Of a stretch of DNA of 64,000 nt, positions 46,044 to 54,381 are shown piece by piece. A program made the position numbers and the translations under genes. Source of the stretch: Bradyrhizobium sp. CIAT3101 (GTDB taxonomy: Bacteria > Pseudomonadota > Alphaproteobacteria > Rhizobiales > Xanthobacteraceae); contig NZ_CP121634.1 of NCBI RefSeq assembly GCF_029714945.1, positions 992,001 to 1,056,000 of the forward strand, in the 5' to 3' direction. Under the pieces are notes generated by a model, which worked only from the letters and a program-made list of their open reading frames with translations, was not told the DNA's origin and ran no database searches. Every line of letters begins with the position of its first letter. The first letter of the stretch is position 1.

Positions 46044-46952
46044 CTATTTCCCCGCCAACCCGCCGGTCTTGCCGCCGACCACGACGCCGGCCTTCTTCTC
46101 GATCGGCTTGATCGCCGCGGTGAAATCGGATTCGGCGCCTTCCGCGCTGATCACCGTCTCCCACAGGCGGCCGACGGCATCCGCGACCTCCATCGACAGG
46201 CCGAGCTGCTTCATCTCCTCCAGCGCCAGCCGCACATCCTTCACCATCAGTCCCGTCGCGAAGCCGAAGTCGAAGGTCCGCGGCAGCACCGAGCGCGGAA
46301 ACTTGTCGCGGCTCGCGGTGTTCATGCCCGAGCCCGAATTGATGACGTCGATCATCACGGCGGGATCGAGCCCGGCCTTCACGCCCATCACCACGGCTTC
46401 CGAGGTCGCCACGATCGCGGTCGCCGAGAGGAAATTGTTGGCGAGCTTCATGGTCTGCGCCGCACCGGGCTTCTCGCCGATGAAGAACACCTTTCCGATC
46501 ACGTCGAGCGCGGGCTTCAACAGCTCGAACTCCGCCTTCGGCCCCGAGACCATCACCGCCAGCGTGCCCTTCTCGGCGCCGCCGACGCCACCGGACACGG
46601 GGCAGTCGATCTGCACGATGTTGCGCTGGGCCAGCAGGCGGTGAATCTTCGCAGCCATCTGCGAGCCGACGGTCGACAGATCGATGAAGCGCTTGGCGCG
46701 GCTCCCCGCGATCACGCCGTTCGCGCCGGTCGCAACCTCGAGCGAGGCCTGCAGCGACGGCAGGCTCGCCATCACGGTCTCGACCTTGTCGGCAACGTCC
46801 TTCGGCGACGTCGCAGCGATGGCACCGCGCGCGACCAACTGGTCGACGGCTTCCTTGCGGGTGTCGAACACGACGAGCTTGTGCCCGGCCTCGACCAGCC
46901 GCCGCGCCATCGGGAAACCCATGTTTCCGAGGCCGATGAATCCGATGTCCAT
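46044..46952 (-). CDS. 3-hydroxyisobutyrate dehydrogenase-family oxidoreductase
   Basis: A 302-residue beta-hydroxyacid dehydrogenase. NAD(P) motif GFIGLGNMGFPMARRL at residues 4-19; substrate signature DCPVSGGVGGAEKGTL (about 115) and catalytic Lys in GAAQTMKLANNFLSA (about 170). Could oxidise 3-hydroxyisobutyrate, tartronate semialdehyde or a related acid. The start MDIGFIGLG is preceded by AAAGGAAA. It is followed on the same strand by a carboxymuconolactone decarboxylase-family gene upstream at 47154-47537, separated by a repeat, so the genes may not be one operon. Confidence 0.9.
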   Translation of the reverse strand: MDIGFIGLGNMGFPMARRLVEAGHKLVVFDTRKEAVDQLVARGAIAATSPKDVADKVETVMASLPSLQASLEVATGANGVIAGSRAKRFIDLSTVGSQMAAKIHRLLAQRNIVQIDCPVSGGVGGAEKGTLAVMVSGPKAEFELLKPALDVIGKVFFIGEKPGAAQTMKLANNFLSATAIVATSEAVVMGVKAGLDPAVMIDVINSGSGMNTASRDKFPRSVLPRTFDFGFATGLMVKDVRLALEEMKQLGLSMEVADAVGRLWETVISAEGAESDFTAAIKPIEKKAGVVVGGKTGGLAGK

Positions 46953-47012
46953 GGTGTTTCCTTTGTTTGATTCTTCGTTGTTGGAAGCGAGGTGCGCGCC
47001 CAATCCCCCGCT

Positions 47013-47135
47013 GTCGTCCCGGCGAAGGCCGGGACCCATAACCCCAGGGAGGAGTCGTTGTGTGATGGCGGTGACTCCGAGTCCCCATAGCCACATCCGA
47101 CGGTGGTTATGGGTCCCGGCCTTCGCCGGGACGAC
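47013..47135. repeat. Long palindromic repeat, copy 2
   Basis: Left arm GTCGTCCCGGCGAAGGCCGG then GACCCATAACCCCAGGGAGG; right arm CCGGCCTTCGCCGGGACGAC. The outer 28 or so bases of each arm are perfectly complementary (GTCGTCCCGGCGAAGGCCGG... vs its reverse). It lies between the 3-hydroxyisobutyrate dehydrogenase-like gene and the carboxymuconolactone decarboxylase-like gene. Confidence 0.85.
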
Positions 47136-47153
47136 GGTGAGAGGCTGATCCCC

Positions 47154-47537
47154 TCACGCCTTCCCGTCGATCTCCGCGAACACCTCGCGCGCGATGCGGA
47201 AGCTGTCGACGGCGGCGGGCATGCCGCCATAGATCGCGACCTGCATCAGGATCTCGCGGATCTCGTCGCGGCTGACGCCATTGGTGAGCGCGCCCTTCAG
47301 ATGCGCGCGGAACTCGTGCTGGCGGTTGAGGATCGCGATCATCGCGATGTTGAGCATGCTGCGGGTCTTGCGCGGCAGCTCCTCGCGGCCCCACACCGTG
47401 CCCCAGCAATACTCGTTGAGCATCTCCTGGAACGGACGGTTGAAATCGTCGACGTTCTTCAGCGCGTTGTTGACATAGGCTTCGCCCAGCACCGCTTTGC
47501 GGACTTCCAGGCCCTTGTCGTGCATCTTCTTGTCCAT
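47154..47537 (-). CDS. Carboxymuconolactone decarboxylase-family protein
   Basis: A 127-residue all-helical CMD/AhpD-superfamily protein. Alignment to 4-carboxymuconolactone decarboxylase (PcaC) is suggested by GLEVRKAVLGEAYVNNAL, FQEMLNEYCWGTVWGREELPRKTRSMLNIAMI and HLKGALTNGVSRDEIREIL. No CxxC redox pair is present, so it is the decarboxylase rather than AhpD type. PcaC acts in protocatechuate degradation, which would suit the aromatic-ester hydrolase in the same block, but other pca genes are absent here. Good CGAGGAAACGCC site before ATG. Confidence 0.87.
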   Translation of the reverse strand: MDKKMHDKGLEVRKAVLGEAYVNNALKNVDDFNRPFQEMLNEYCWGTVWGREELPRKTRSMLNIAMIAILNRQHEFRAHLKGALTNGVSRDEIREILMQVAIYGGMPAAVDSFRIAREVFAEIDGKA

Positions 47538-47718
47538 GGCGTTTCCTCGACTTCCCTTGCATGTCCCGATGGAATTGCGCCGCGGAAACTACGGGGTTGC
47601 GCCGGGGCAGTCACGTCCTCGTGTTATGCGGGAAAAGGGGTGTCTCCCGTACAGGAACGGATGCCTCAGTGCTGCCGTTGTGGTACGCTCCACTCTGCCG
47701 GGTAACCTGGAGAGTTGA

Positions 47719-50328
47719 TTGAACGGCGTCACCCCCGACCCGTCAGACCCGATCCGCGATGGCGATGCTCTGTCGCGGTTGAAGCTGGCGCAGGCCCTCG
47801 AGCGGTCCACTTATGCCATCGCGTGGGAGCGTGCCTGGCCCGGCTTGGCGCGTGTCCTCACTGTCGTCGGCCTGTTTCTGGTGGTGTCCTGGGCCGGACT
47901 CTGGCTGGCGCTGCCCTTCGTCGCCCGTGCCATCGGTCTCGTCATTTTCGCCGGCCTTGCGGCTGCCGCCCTGTTCCCCCTGATTCGGTTTCGCTGGCCG
48001 AGCCGCGAGGAGGCGCTCGCCCGGCTCGACCGCGGCTCGGGCATCCGTCATCGCCCGGCCACGACGCTCACGGACACGCTGACCTCGCAGGATCCGGTCG
48101 CGCAGGCGCTCTGGCAGGCGCAGCGCGAGCGCACGCTGGCCTCGCTCAAGCGCATCCGCGCCGGTTTGCCGCACCCGCGCCTCGCCATCCACGACCCCTG
48201 GGCGCTGCGTGCGCTGGTCATGGTGATGCTGGTCGCAACCTTCTTTGCCGCCGGCGACGAACGCACGATGCGGCTGGGTGCCGCCTTCGACTGGAACGGC
48301 GTGCTGGCGCCGGCCAATATCCGCGTCGACGCCTGGGTCACGCCGCCGCTCTACACCGGAAAGCCGCCGGTGATCCTGTCGGCCGCCAACAAGGAAGCCG
48401 CAGCGCTTCCGGCCTCCGGCCCGCTTCCCGTTCCCGCCGGCTCGACGCTGATCGTGCGCTCCTCCGGCGGCAGCCTGGATGTCGTTGTGTCCGGCGGCCT
48501 CAAGGAAGTTGCGCCGACCGAGGCCACGCCCAAGGGCACCAACGAGAAGCACTTCACCATCACCGGCGACGGCACGGCGCATGTCCGCGCTCCTTCGGGC
48601 CAGCCGCAATGGGCTTTTGCGGCGACGCCGGACCGGCCGCCGACGATCGCGCTGGCCAAGGATCCGGAGCGCCAGGCGCGCGGCGCGCTCCAGCTCGTCT
48701 ACAAGATCGAGGACGATTACGGCGTCACCGGCGCCGAGGCGCAAGTCGCTCCGCGCTCCAGCGATGCCGGCAAGGACGGCGACGCCAAGACCGCCGCGCG
48801 GCCGCTGTTCCAGCCGCCGCAATTCCCGCTCGTGCTGCCGAATGCGCGGACCCGTAACGGTGTCGGCCAGACGGTGAAGGATCTCAGCGAGGATCCCTAT
48901 GCTGGCGCCGATGTCACGCTGACGCTCTCCGCCAAGGACGAGGCCGGCAACGAGGCGAAGAGCGAGCCGTTCAACATGCGCTTGCCCGAGCGGCTCTTCA
49001 CCAAGCCCCTGGCGCGCGCGCTGATCGAGCAGCGCCGCATCCTCGCGCTCGACGCCAACAAGAATTCCGACGTCTACACCGCGCTCGACGCGCTGATGAT
49101 CGCGCCCGAGCTGTTCACGCAGGAGACCGGGCAATATCTCGGCCTCTATAGCGTCGCGCGCCAGCTCGAGGCCGCGCGCACGGATGATGCATTGCGCGAG
49201 GTCGTGGCGAGCCTGTGGGCGCTCGCCGTGACGATCGAGGACGGCAACATCTCCGACGTCGAGAAGGCATTGCGCGCGGCGCAGGATGCGCTGAAGCAGG
49301 CGCTGGAGCGCGGCGCCAGCGACGAGGAGATCAAGAAGCTCACGCAGGATCTGCGGGCGGCGCTCGACAATTTCATGCGCCAGCTCGCCGAGCAGTTCCG
49401 CAACAACAAGGACGCCCAGCAGCTCGCGCGTCCGCTCGATCCCAACACGAAAATCCTGCGCCAGCAGGACCTCCAGAACATGATCGACCGCATGGAGCGC
49501 CTGTCGCGCTCGGGCGACAAGGACGCGGCCAAGCAGCTGCTCGATCAGCTCCAGCAGATGCTGGAGGGCCTTCAGATGGCGCAGCCGGGACAGTCCGGCG
49601 AGAGCGACATGGAGCAGGCGCTCAACGAGCTCGGCGACATGATCCGCAAGCAGCAGCAATTGCGCGACAAGACCTACAAGCAGGGCCAGGACTCCCGGCG
49701 CGATCGCATGCGCGGCAAGCAGCAGCAGGGCGACCAGTCGATGTCGGACCTGCAGCAGGATCAGCAGGCGTTGCGCGACCGCTTGAAGAAGCTCCAGGAC
49801 GAAATGGCCAAGCGCGGGCTCTCGCAGAAGGGCCAGAAAGGCCAGCCGGGACAGAAGGGCCAGCAGGGTCAGCAAGGCGACCAGGGCCAGGACGGCGATC
49901 AGGACGCCGACCAGGGCGATGATGACGGCGGGCTCGATTCCGCCGACAACGCCATGGGCGACGCGGGCTCGAAGCTCGGCGACGGCAATGCCGACGGCGC
50001 GGTGGATTCCCAGGGCAAGGCACTGGATGCGATGCGCAAGGGTGCGCAGAAGATGGCCGAGGCAATGCAGCAGGGCGACGGCGACGGCCAGGGCGACGGT
50101 CCCGGCAATCGCGCCGGGCGCCAGCAGAGCGGCGGCAACCAGACCGACCCGCTCGGCCGTCCGCTGCATGGCCGCGAATTCGGCGACGACTACACGGTCA
50201 AGATTCCCGGCGAGATCGACGTCCAGCGCGTCCGCCGCATCCTCGAAGAGCTCCGCCGTCGCCTCGGCGACCCCTCGCGGCCGCAGATCGAGCTCGATTA
50301 CATCGAGCGGCTGCTGAAGGATTTTTGA
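47719..50328 (+). CDS. TIGR02302/DUF4175 family membrane protein
   Basis: An 869-residue protein of a family found next to lysA in many Rhizobiales, function unknown. N-terminal transmembrane helices lie at about 40-85 (LARVLTVVGLFLVVSWAGLW; ALPFVARAIGLVIFAGLAAAALFPL) and near 155-175. A large periplasmic-type region follows, then a coiled-coil helical stretch (about 480-680). A low-complexity Gln/Gly/Asp segment (about 703-745) has collagen-like G-x-x spacing (GQKGQPGQKGQQGQQGDQG). The conserved C-terminus ends IPGEIDVQRVRRILEELRRRL. The start codon is TTG after CTGGAGAG. Confidence 0.9.
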   Translation: MNGVTPDPSDPIRDGDALSRLKLAQALERSTYAIAWERAWPGLARVLTVVGLFLVVSWAGLWLALPFVARAIGLVIFAGLAAAALFPLIRFRWPSREEALARLDRGSGIRHRPATTLTDTLTSQDPVAQALWQAQRERTLASLKRIRAGLPHPRLAIHDPWALRALVMVMLVATFFAAGDERTMRLGAAFDWNGVLAPANIRVDAWVTPPLYTGKPPVILSAANKEAAALPASGPLPVPAGSTLIVRSSGGSLDVVVSGGLKEVAPTEATPKGTNEKHFTITGDGTAHVRAPSGQPQWAFAATPDRPPTIALAKDPERQARGALQLVYKIEDDYGVTGAEAQVAPRSSDAGKDGDAKTAARPLFQPPQFPLVLPNARTRNGVGQTVKDLSEDPYAGADVTLTLSAKDEAGNEAKSEPFNMRLPERLFTKPLARALIEQRRILALDANKNSDVYTALDALMIAPELFTQETGQYLGLYSVARQLEAARTDDALREVVASLWALAVTIEDGNISDVEKALRAAQDALKQALERGASDEEIKKLTQDLRAALDNFMRQLAEQFRNNKDAQQLARPLDPNTKILRQQDLQNMIDRMERLSRSGDKDAAKQLLDQLQQMLEGLQMAQPGQSGESDMEQALNELGDMIRKQQQLRDKTYKQGQDSRRDRMRGKQQQGDQSMSDLQQDQQALRDRLKKLQDEMAKRGLSQKGQKGQPGQKGQQGQQGDQGQDGDQDADQGDDDGGLDSADNAMGDAGSKLGDGNADGAVDSQGKALDAMRKGAQKMAEAMQQGDGDGQGDGPGNRAGRQQSGGNQTDPLGRPLHGREFGDDYTVKIPGEIDVQRVRRILEELRRRLGDPSRPQIELDYIERLLKDF

Positions 50329-50368
50329 GGTTCTGGTGAGTTAGCTGCGAAGTTGCCGCAATCTCAGT

Positions 50369-50489
50369 GTCGTCCCGGCGAAGGCCGGGACCCATACTCC
50401 CGGGAAGCAGTTCTTGCGCGAGCTGCTAACCAAGAGCCTTCGCCAAACCACTGCCTGTGGTTATGGGTCCCGGCCTTCGCCGGGACGAC
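50369..50489. repeat. Long palindromic repeat, copy 3
   Basis: Arms GTCGTCCCGGCGAAGGCCGG and CCGGCCTTCGCCGGGACGAC, near-identical to copy 2, with a different interior (CTGCTAACCAAGAGCC). Occupies most of the 210-bp space between the TIGR02302 gene and the convergent cpdR gene. Probably terminates both transcripts. Confidence 0.85.
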
Positions 50490-50538
50490 ACCATTTGTGG
50501 GGAATCATGATTGCTTCACAACGGCAATGGCGCTGCCG

Positions 50539-50913
50539 CTACCCCTTCTTCGCCGCTAGCGCATCGGCCACCGCCGTGCGGATATCCGCGACCGAGAACG
50601 GCTTTGTCACGACGTCATGCACCAGCGCGTTGAGGTTCGAGGCGCGCTCGCGCTGGTCGGCAAAGCCCGTCATCAGCAAAATGGTCAACTGGGGAAAGTC
50701 ACGCGCGGCGGAGAGTGCGAGCGCGATGCCGTCCATGACGGGCATCTGGATGTCGGTGAGCAACAGGTCGAACGCGCCGTCCTCGCGGGTCAGGATCTCG
50801 AGCGCTTCCGCGCCGTCCTGTGCGGTGACGGTCTCGTGGCCGTCCATGGCGATGGCGCGCGCCACCAACTGGCGCATCGAATCCTCGTCATCGGCGATCA
50901 ACACTTTTGGCAT
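50539..50913 (-). CDS. cpdR: Single-domain response regulator CpdR
   Basis: A 124-residue stand-alone receiver closely resembling Caulobacter CpdR. Phospho-Asp in LLLTDIQMPVMDGIALALS (about residue 52), acidic pocket LIADDEDS, switch Thr in LLMTGFAD and Lys in VVTKPFSVADI. Unphosphorylated CpdR primes ClpXP for degrading cell-cycle proteins; CckA-ChpT phosphorylation inactivates it (Caulobacter knowledge). Isolated gene, as usual for this regulator. It lies 34 nt downstream of the DUF3426 gene on the same strand and may share its transcript. Confidence 0.92.
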   Translation of the reverse strand: MPKVLIADDEDSMRQLVARAIAMDGHETVTAQDGAEALEILTREDGAFDLLLTDIQMPVMDGIALALSAARDFPQLTILLMTGFADQRERASNLNALVHDVVTKPFSVADIRTAVADALAAKKG

Positions 50914-50947
50914 GGGATCAACCCCGTGCGAACTCTACGAAGCCTGA

Positions 50948-51823
50948 TTACACGCTGCCGCCGGCGATGTCGCGCCGGTTGAAGAAGCGAACGTCGATAT
51001 TGCGGCCTTCCGGCGGCGGTGAGGCCAGGCGCGAGCGGAAGAAGGCGCGCTCGCCGGGTTGCAGCACGGTCTGCTCCAGCACCGAATTCCAGGCGTAGAT
51101 CTCGGCGCCTTGCGCGTCGCGCACGGCAAAGCGCAGGCGCGGAATATCGAGCGGCTTCTTGCCCTGGCCGACAATCACGCCCTCGATCACCAGCACCTGC
51201 TTACCGTCCACGGTCTCGGTCGAGAGCTTGACGTCCTTGAAGGCCAGCCCGCGCAGGTTCACCTCCAGGCCGACCATCTTGTAGAACGCCGCGGTCTGCG
51301 GCAGCAGGCGGACCATGTCGCCGCGCCAGATCACCAGCGCCAGCACCAGCGCGCCCATGGCCGCGCAGGCGGTCGGCAGGCCAAAATAGGATTTGCGTCG
51401 GACCACGGCCGGGGCCGGGCGGCTGACCTTTGCCCCGCGCCGGCTGAACAGGCCGCGGAACCAGGATTGGTGCTGCACGCCGACGACGTCCTCCTCGGCG
51501 GCGCGGGCCGCTGCGGACCACTCGTCCTCGGGCTCGGCATTCTCGGTCGGCCAGTCGCTGGCAATCGAGGGGCTTTCGACCATCGGGGTTTCGGCAGCAG
51601 GGTCGTCCTTGGCATAGGAGTTCCACTGCTCGGCGAGGTCGGACTGGTCGTCAGCCTGGCTGGCTGCCGCCATCGCCGGCACGACGGCCTCCTCGATGGC
51701 ATCCTCGGGATGCGCCATCCAGGTTTCCTTGCAGCGGGAGCAGCGGACCGTCCGCCCGTTGGCCCCAAGGCTCGCAAGCTTGATGGCGTAGGATGTCGTA
51801 CAATGGGGACAGACGATATGCAT
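50948..51823 (-). CDS. Zinc-ribbon/DUF3426 membrane protein
   Basis: A 291-residue protein. An N-terminal MJ0042-type zinc ribbon has Cys pairs CPHC (residue 5) and CSRC (residue 28). An acidic, disordered region follows (40-130). A single transmembrane helix lies at about 152-172 (LPTACAAMGALVLALVIW), and a C-terminal DUF3426 domain would be periplasmic (EVNLRGLAFKDVKLS). Role unknown; the gene is typically beside ftsE in Rhizobiales. It diverges from ftsE across a spacer with a perfect inverted repeat. Confidence 0.9.
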   Translation of the reverse strand: MHIVCPHCTTSYAIKLASLGANGRTVRCSRCKETWMAHPEDAIEEAVVPAMAAASQADDQSDLAEQWNSYAKDDPAAETPMVESPSIASDWPTENAEPEDEWSAAARAAEEDVVGVQHQSWFRGLFSRRGAKVSRPAPAVVRRKSYFGLPTACAAMGALVLALVIWRGDMVRLLPQTAAFYKMVGLEVNLRGLAFKDVKLSTETVDGKQVLVIEGVIVGQGKKPLDIPRLRFAVRDAQGAEIYAWNSVLEQTVLQPGERAFFRSRLASPPPEGRNIDVRFFNRRDIAGGSV

Positions 51824-51880
51824 GGACGGGCCTCGACGATAACCCGGTCGTGCGAAACCGGGCGGCCAGGATGCTACAAG

Positions 51881-51915
51881 GCGACCGTTAACGAACCGGA
51901 AACCATAACGGTCGC
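51881..51915. promoter_or_regulatory. Perfect inverted repeat in ftsE leader
   Basis: GCGACCGTTA (51881-51890) and TAACGGTCGC (51906-51915) form a perfect 10-bp dyad with a 15-nt spacer (ACGAACCGGAAACCA), 25 bp centre to centre, in the divergent space between the DUF3426 gene and ftsE. It may be an operator for a dimeric regulator or an mRNA hairpin in the ftsE leader. Confidence 0.55.
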
Positions 51916-51984
51916 AAAACCCGTGGAACGTCTGTGGCGGTGCGTCGCGGTGCGGCTTGCGTCCTCTCTCGAACGGAGCTGAGC

Positions 51985-52644
51985 TTGGTTCGGTTCGAAA
52001 ATGTCGGATTACGCTACGGTCTGGGGCCGGAGATCCTGCGCGATCTCAGTTTCCAGATCCCTGCGCATTCCTTCCAATTCCTCACCGGCCCGTCCGGCGC
52101 CGGCAAGACGTCATTGCTGCGCCTGTTGTTCCTGTCGCACCGGCCGACGCGTGGTCTCGTCAATCTGTTCGGTCACGACATCTCGACGCTCGGCAAGGAT
52201 GAGATCGCCGATCTGCGCAAGCGCATCGGCATCGTGCTCCAGGATTTCCGCCTGCTCGACCACATGACGACTTACGAGAACGTGGCGCTGCCGTTCCGCG
52301 TCATGGGCCGCAGCGAATCCAGCTACCGCAAGGAGGTCATCGACCTCCTGCGCTGGGTCGGCCTCGGCGACCGCATGGATGCACTGCCGCCGATCCTGTC
52401 GGGCGGCGAGAAGCAGCGCGCGGCGATCGCGCGCGCGGTGATCTCGCGGCCGCAACTGCTGCTCGCGGACGAGCCGACCGGCAGCGTCGATCCGACGCTC
52501 GGGCGCCGTCTGCTGCGGCTCTTCATCGAGCTCAACAAGTCGGGTACGGCCGTCATTATCGCAACCCACGACATCGCGCTGATGGACCAGTACGAAGCGC
52601 GCCGCTTCGTGCTGCATCAGGGCCGGTTGCACGTCTATGAGTAA
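51985..52644 (+). CDS. ftsE: Cell division ATP-binding protein FtsE
   Basis: A 219-residue ABC ATPase that with FtsX forms the divisome complex controlling peptidoglycan hydrolases. Walker A GPSGAGKTSLL (about residue 36), Q-loop VLQDFRLLD, signature LSGGEKQRAAIARAV, Walker B LLLADEPTGSVD. The start is TTG at 51985 (LVRFENVGLRYG) with GGAG six bases upstream; an earlier in-frame start at 51934 would add 17 residues not found in the family. The last eight bases overlap ftsX. Confidence 0.96.
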   Translation: MVRFENVGLRYGLGPEILRDLSFQIPAHSFQFLTGPSGAGKTSLLRLLFLSHRPTRGLVNLFGHDISTLGKDEIADLRKRIGIVLQDFRLLDHMTTYENVALPFRVMGRSESSYRKEVIDLLRWVGLGDRMDALPPILSGGEKQRAAIARAVISRPQLLLADEPTGSVDPTLGRRLLRLFIELNKSGTAVIIATHDIALMDQYEARRFVLHQGRLHVYE

Positions 52645-53605
52645 GACCGACGAGCGCGGCGTATTGGTCGATCTCGGACAGGAACGTCCGCAGCTCCCCG
52701 CCAAGGCGCGCAACATGTCGCCGATCGTGCCGCGCGCCTCGATCCATGGCCGCGCGCTGGTCGCCGTCGTCGCCATCATGACCTTCCTCGCCTCGATGAC
52801 GACGGGCACGGTGCTGCTGGTCAGCGCGTCGGCTGCGGAATGGCAGTCCGATGTCGCGAGCGAGATCACCATCCAGGTTCGCCCGCAATCGGGCCGCGAT
52901 ATCGAGCGCGACACTGCCGCCGTCACCGAGGCGATGCGCGCGCAAGCCGGCATCGTCGAGGTCAAGCCGTTCACCAAGGACGAGAGCGGCAAGCTGCTCG
53001 AGCCCTGGCTCGGCACCGGGCTGTCGATGGACGATCTGCCGGTGCCGCGCATGATCATCGCGCGCGTGCAGCCGGGCACCGCGCTCGATCTCGGCGCCCT
53101 GCGCGCCCGCGTGACGCAGGTGGCACCGAGCGCCAGCGTCGACGATCATCGCGCGTGGATCGAACGGATGCGCTCGATGACCAATGCGACCGTGTTCGCC
53201 GGCATCGGCATCCTCGCGCTCGTCATCGTCGCGACCATCATCTCGGTCTCGTTCGCGACCCGCGGCGCGATGGCGGCGAACCGCCCGATCGTCGAGGTCC
53301 TGCATTTCGTCGGCGCCGGCGACCGCTACATTGCCAATCATTTCCTGCGGCACTTCCTCAGGCTCGGCCTCGAAGGCGGCGTCATCGGCGGCGGCGTCGC
53401 CATGCTGCTGTTCGGCTTCTCCGAGTCGATTGCCGGCTGGTTCTCCGGCACCCCGGTCGGCGACCAGTTCGCAGCCCTGCTCGGCACCTTCTCACTGCGG
53501 CCGTCCGGCTATGTCGTGCTCGCGGTGCAGGCCGTCCTGATCGGTGCCATCACAGCGGCCGCCTCGCGCCAGACCCTGTTCGCGACGCTGAATGACGTGG
53601 ATTGA
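52637..53605 (+). CDS. ftsX: Cell division protein FtsX
   Basis: A 322-residue permease-like partner of FtsE with the usual four transmembrane helices: one at about 40-60, then a periplasmic domain (about 75-185), then three helices from about 190 on. Landmarks are VEVLHFVGAGDRYIANHFLRHFL and SFATRGAMAANRPIVEV. It should couple ATP use to periplasmic hydrolase activation. Overlaps ftsE by eight bases. Confidence 0.93.
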   Translation: MSKTDERGVLVDLGQERPQLPAKARNMSPIVPRASIHGRALVAVVAIMTFLASMTTGTVLLVSASAAEWQSDVASEITIQVRPQSGRDIERDTAAVTEAMRAQAGIVEVKPFTKDESGKLLEPWLGTGLSMDDLPVPRMIIARVQPGTALDLGALRARVTQVAPSASVDDHRAWIERMRSMTNATVFAGIGILALVIVATIISVSFATRGAMAANRPIVEVLHFVGAGDRYIANHFLRHFLRLGLEGGVIGGGVAMLLFGFSESIAGWFSGTPVGDQFAALLGTFSLRPSGYVVLAVQAVLIGAITAAASRQTLFATLNDVD

Positions 53606-53676
53606 GCCCGTTAAACCGGACTCCACTTCGCCTCAAAACGTCCTAAAATAATCCGGGAAGGGATCACCGACATCAT

Positions 53677-54381
53677 ATGACCACGCCGACCGACGATCGA
53701 TCGCCGAAACTGCCGCGCGGCTGGCTCCGCGCGACCGTCGTGTCGACGATCGCATTCGCCTTTGTCGGCGCGGCGGCGGGTTTCGTCGCGTTCCTGTCGC
53801 AATTGCGCGGCGCCGAGATGGCGCCCGACCGCAAGGCCGACGGCATCGTGGTGCTGACCGGCGGCTCCTCGCGGGTCTCGGATGCGATGGAGCTGCTGGC
53901 GGCCGGTTACGGCAAAAGGCTTCTGATCTCGGGTGTGCATCCGACCTCGACCGCGAGCGACATCTCCCGGACGCTGCCGGAGAACCAGTCCTTCATGACC
54001 TGCTGCGTCGATCTCGATCGTACTGCGCTGACGACCCGCGGCAACGCTGCGGAGGCGCGGCGCTGGGCCGACGGACGCGGCTTCAAGTCGCTGATCGTGG
54101 TGACCTCGAACTATCACATGCCGCGCGCGCTGGTGGAGTTCTCGCATGCGATGCCGGAGACCGCGCTGATCCCGTTCGCCGTGGTCGGCGACAAATGGCG
54201 CGAGGAACCGTGGTGGACCTCGGCCTCGACGCTGCGGCTGCTCCTGTCCGAATATGTCAAGTACATCGCCGCCGAGCTCAGGGTGCGGCTGGAAGATTTC
54301 GGCATTGACCTTTCCCCCGAAGTGTCGGAGCAGCCTGCGGGTCTGCAATCCAGGCGGCCGGCTACGGCGCAGGCCAATTGA
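53677..54381 (+). CDS. YdcF-family protein (DUF218)
   Basis: A 234-residue inner-membrane protein. One N-terminal helix (VVSTIAFAFVGAAAGFVAFL) precedes a DUF218 domain with GIVVLTGGSSRVSDAMELLAAG (nucleotide-like fold), RGNAAEARRWADGRGFKSLIVVTSNYHMPRA (conserved His/Arg) and a C-terminal EYVKYIAAELR. The fold resembles SanA/ElyC/YdcF, which affect envelope integrity. It lies between ftsX (71-nt gap) and plsC (4-nt overlap), so it is likely an operon member with an envelope role. Confidence 0.88.
   Translation: MTTPTDDRSPKLPRGWLRATVVSTIAFAFVGAAAGFVAFLSQLRGAEMAPDRKADGIVVLTGGSSRVSDAMELLAAGYGKRLLISGVHPTSTASDISRTLPENQSFMTCCVDLDRTALTTRGNAAEARRWADGRGFKSLIVVTSNYHMPRALVEFSHAMPETALIPFAVVGDKWREEPWWTSASTLRLLLSEYVKYIAAELRVRLEDFGIDLSPEVSEQPAGLQSRRPATAQAN

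Noticed and set aside
47743..50169. 808-codon open frame opposite the TIGR02302 gene
   Set aside because: High-GC antisense shadow with Leu/Ala/Arg-rich, featureless translation; the plus-strand protein is a known family.
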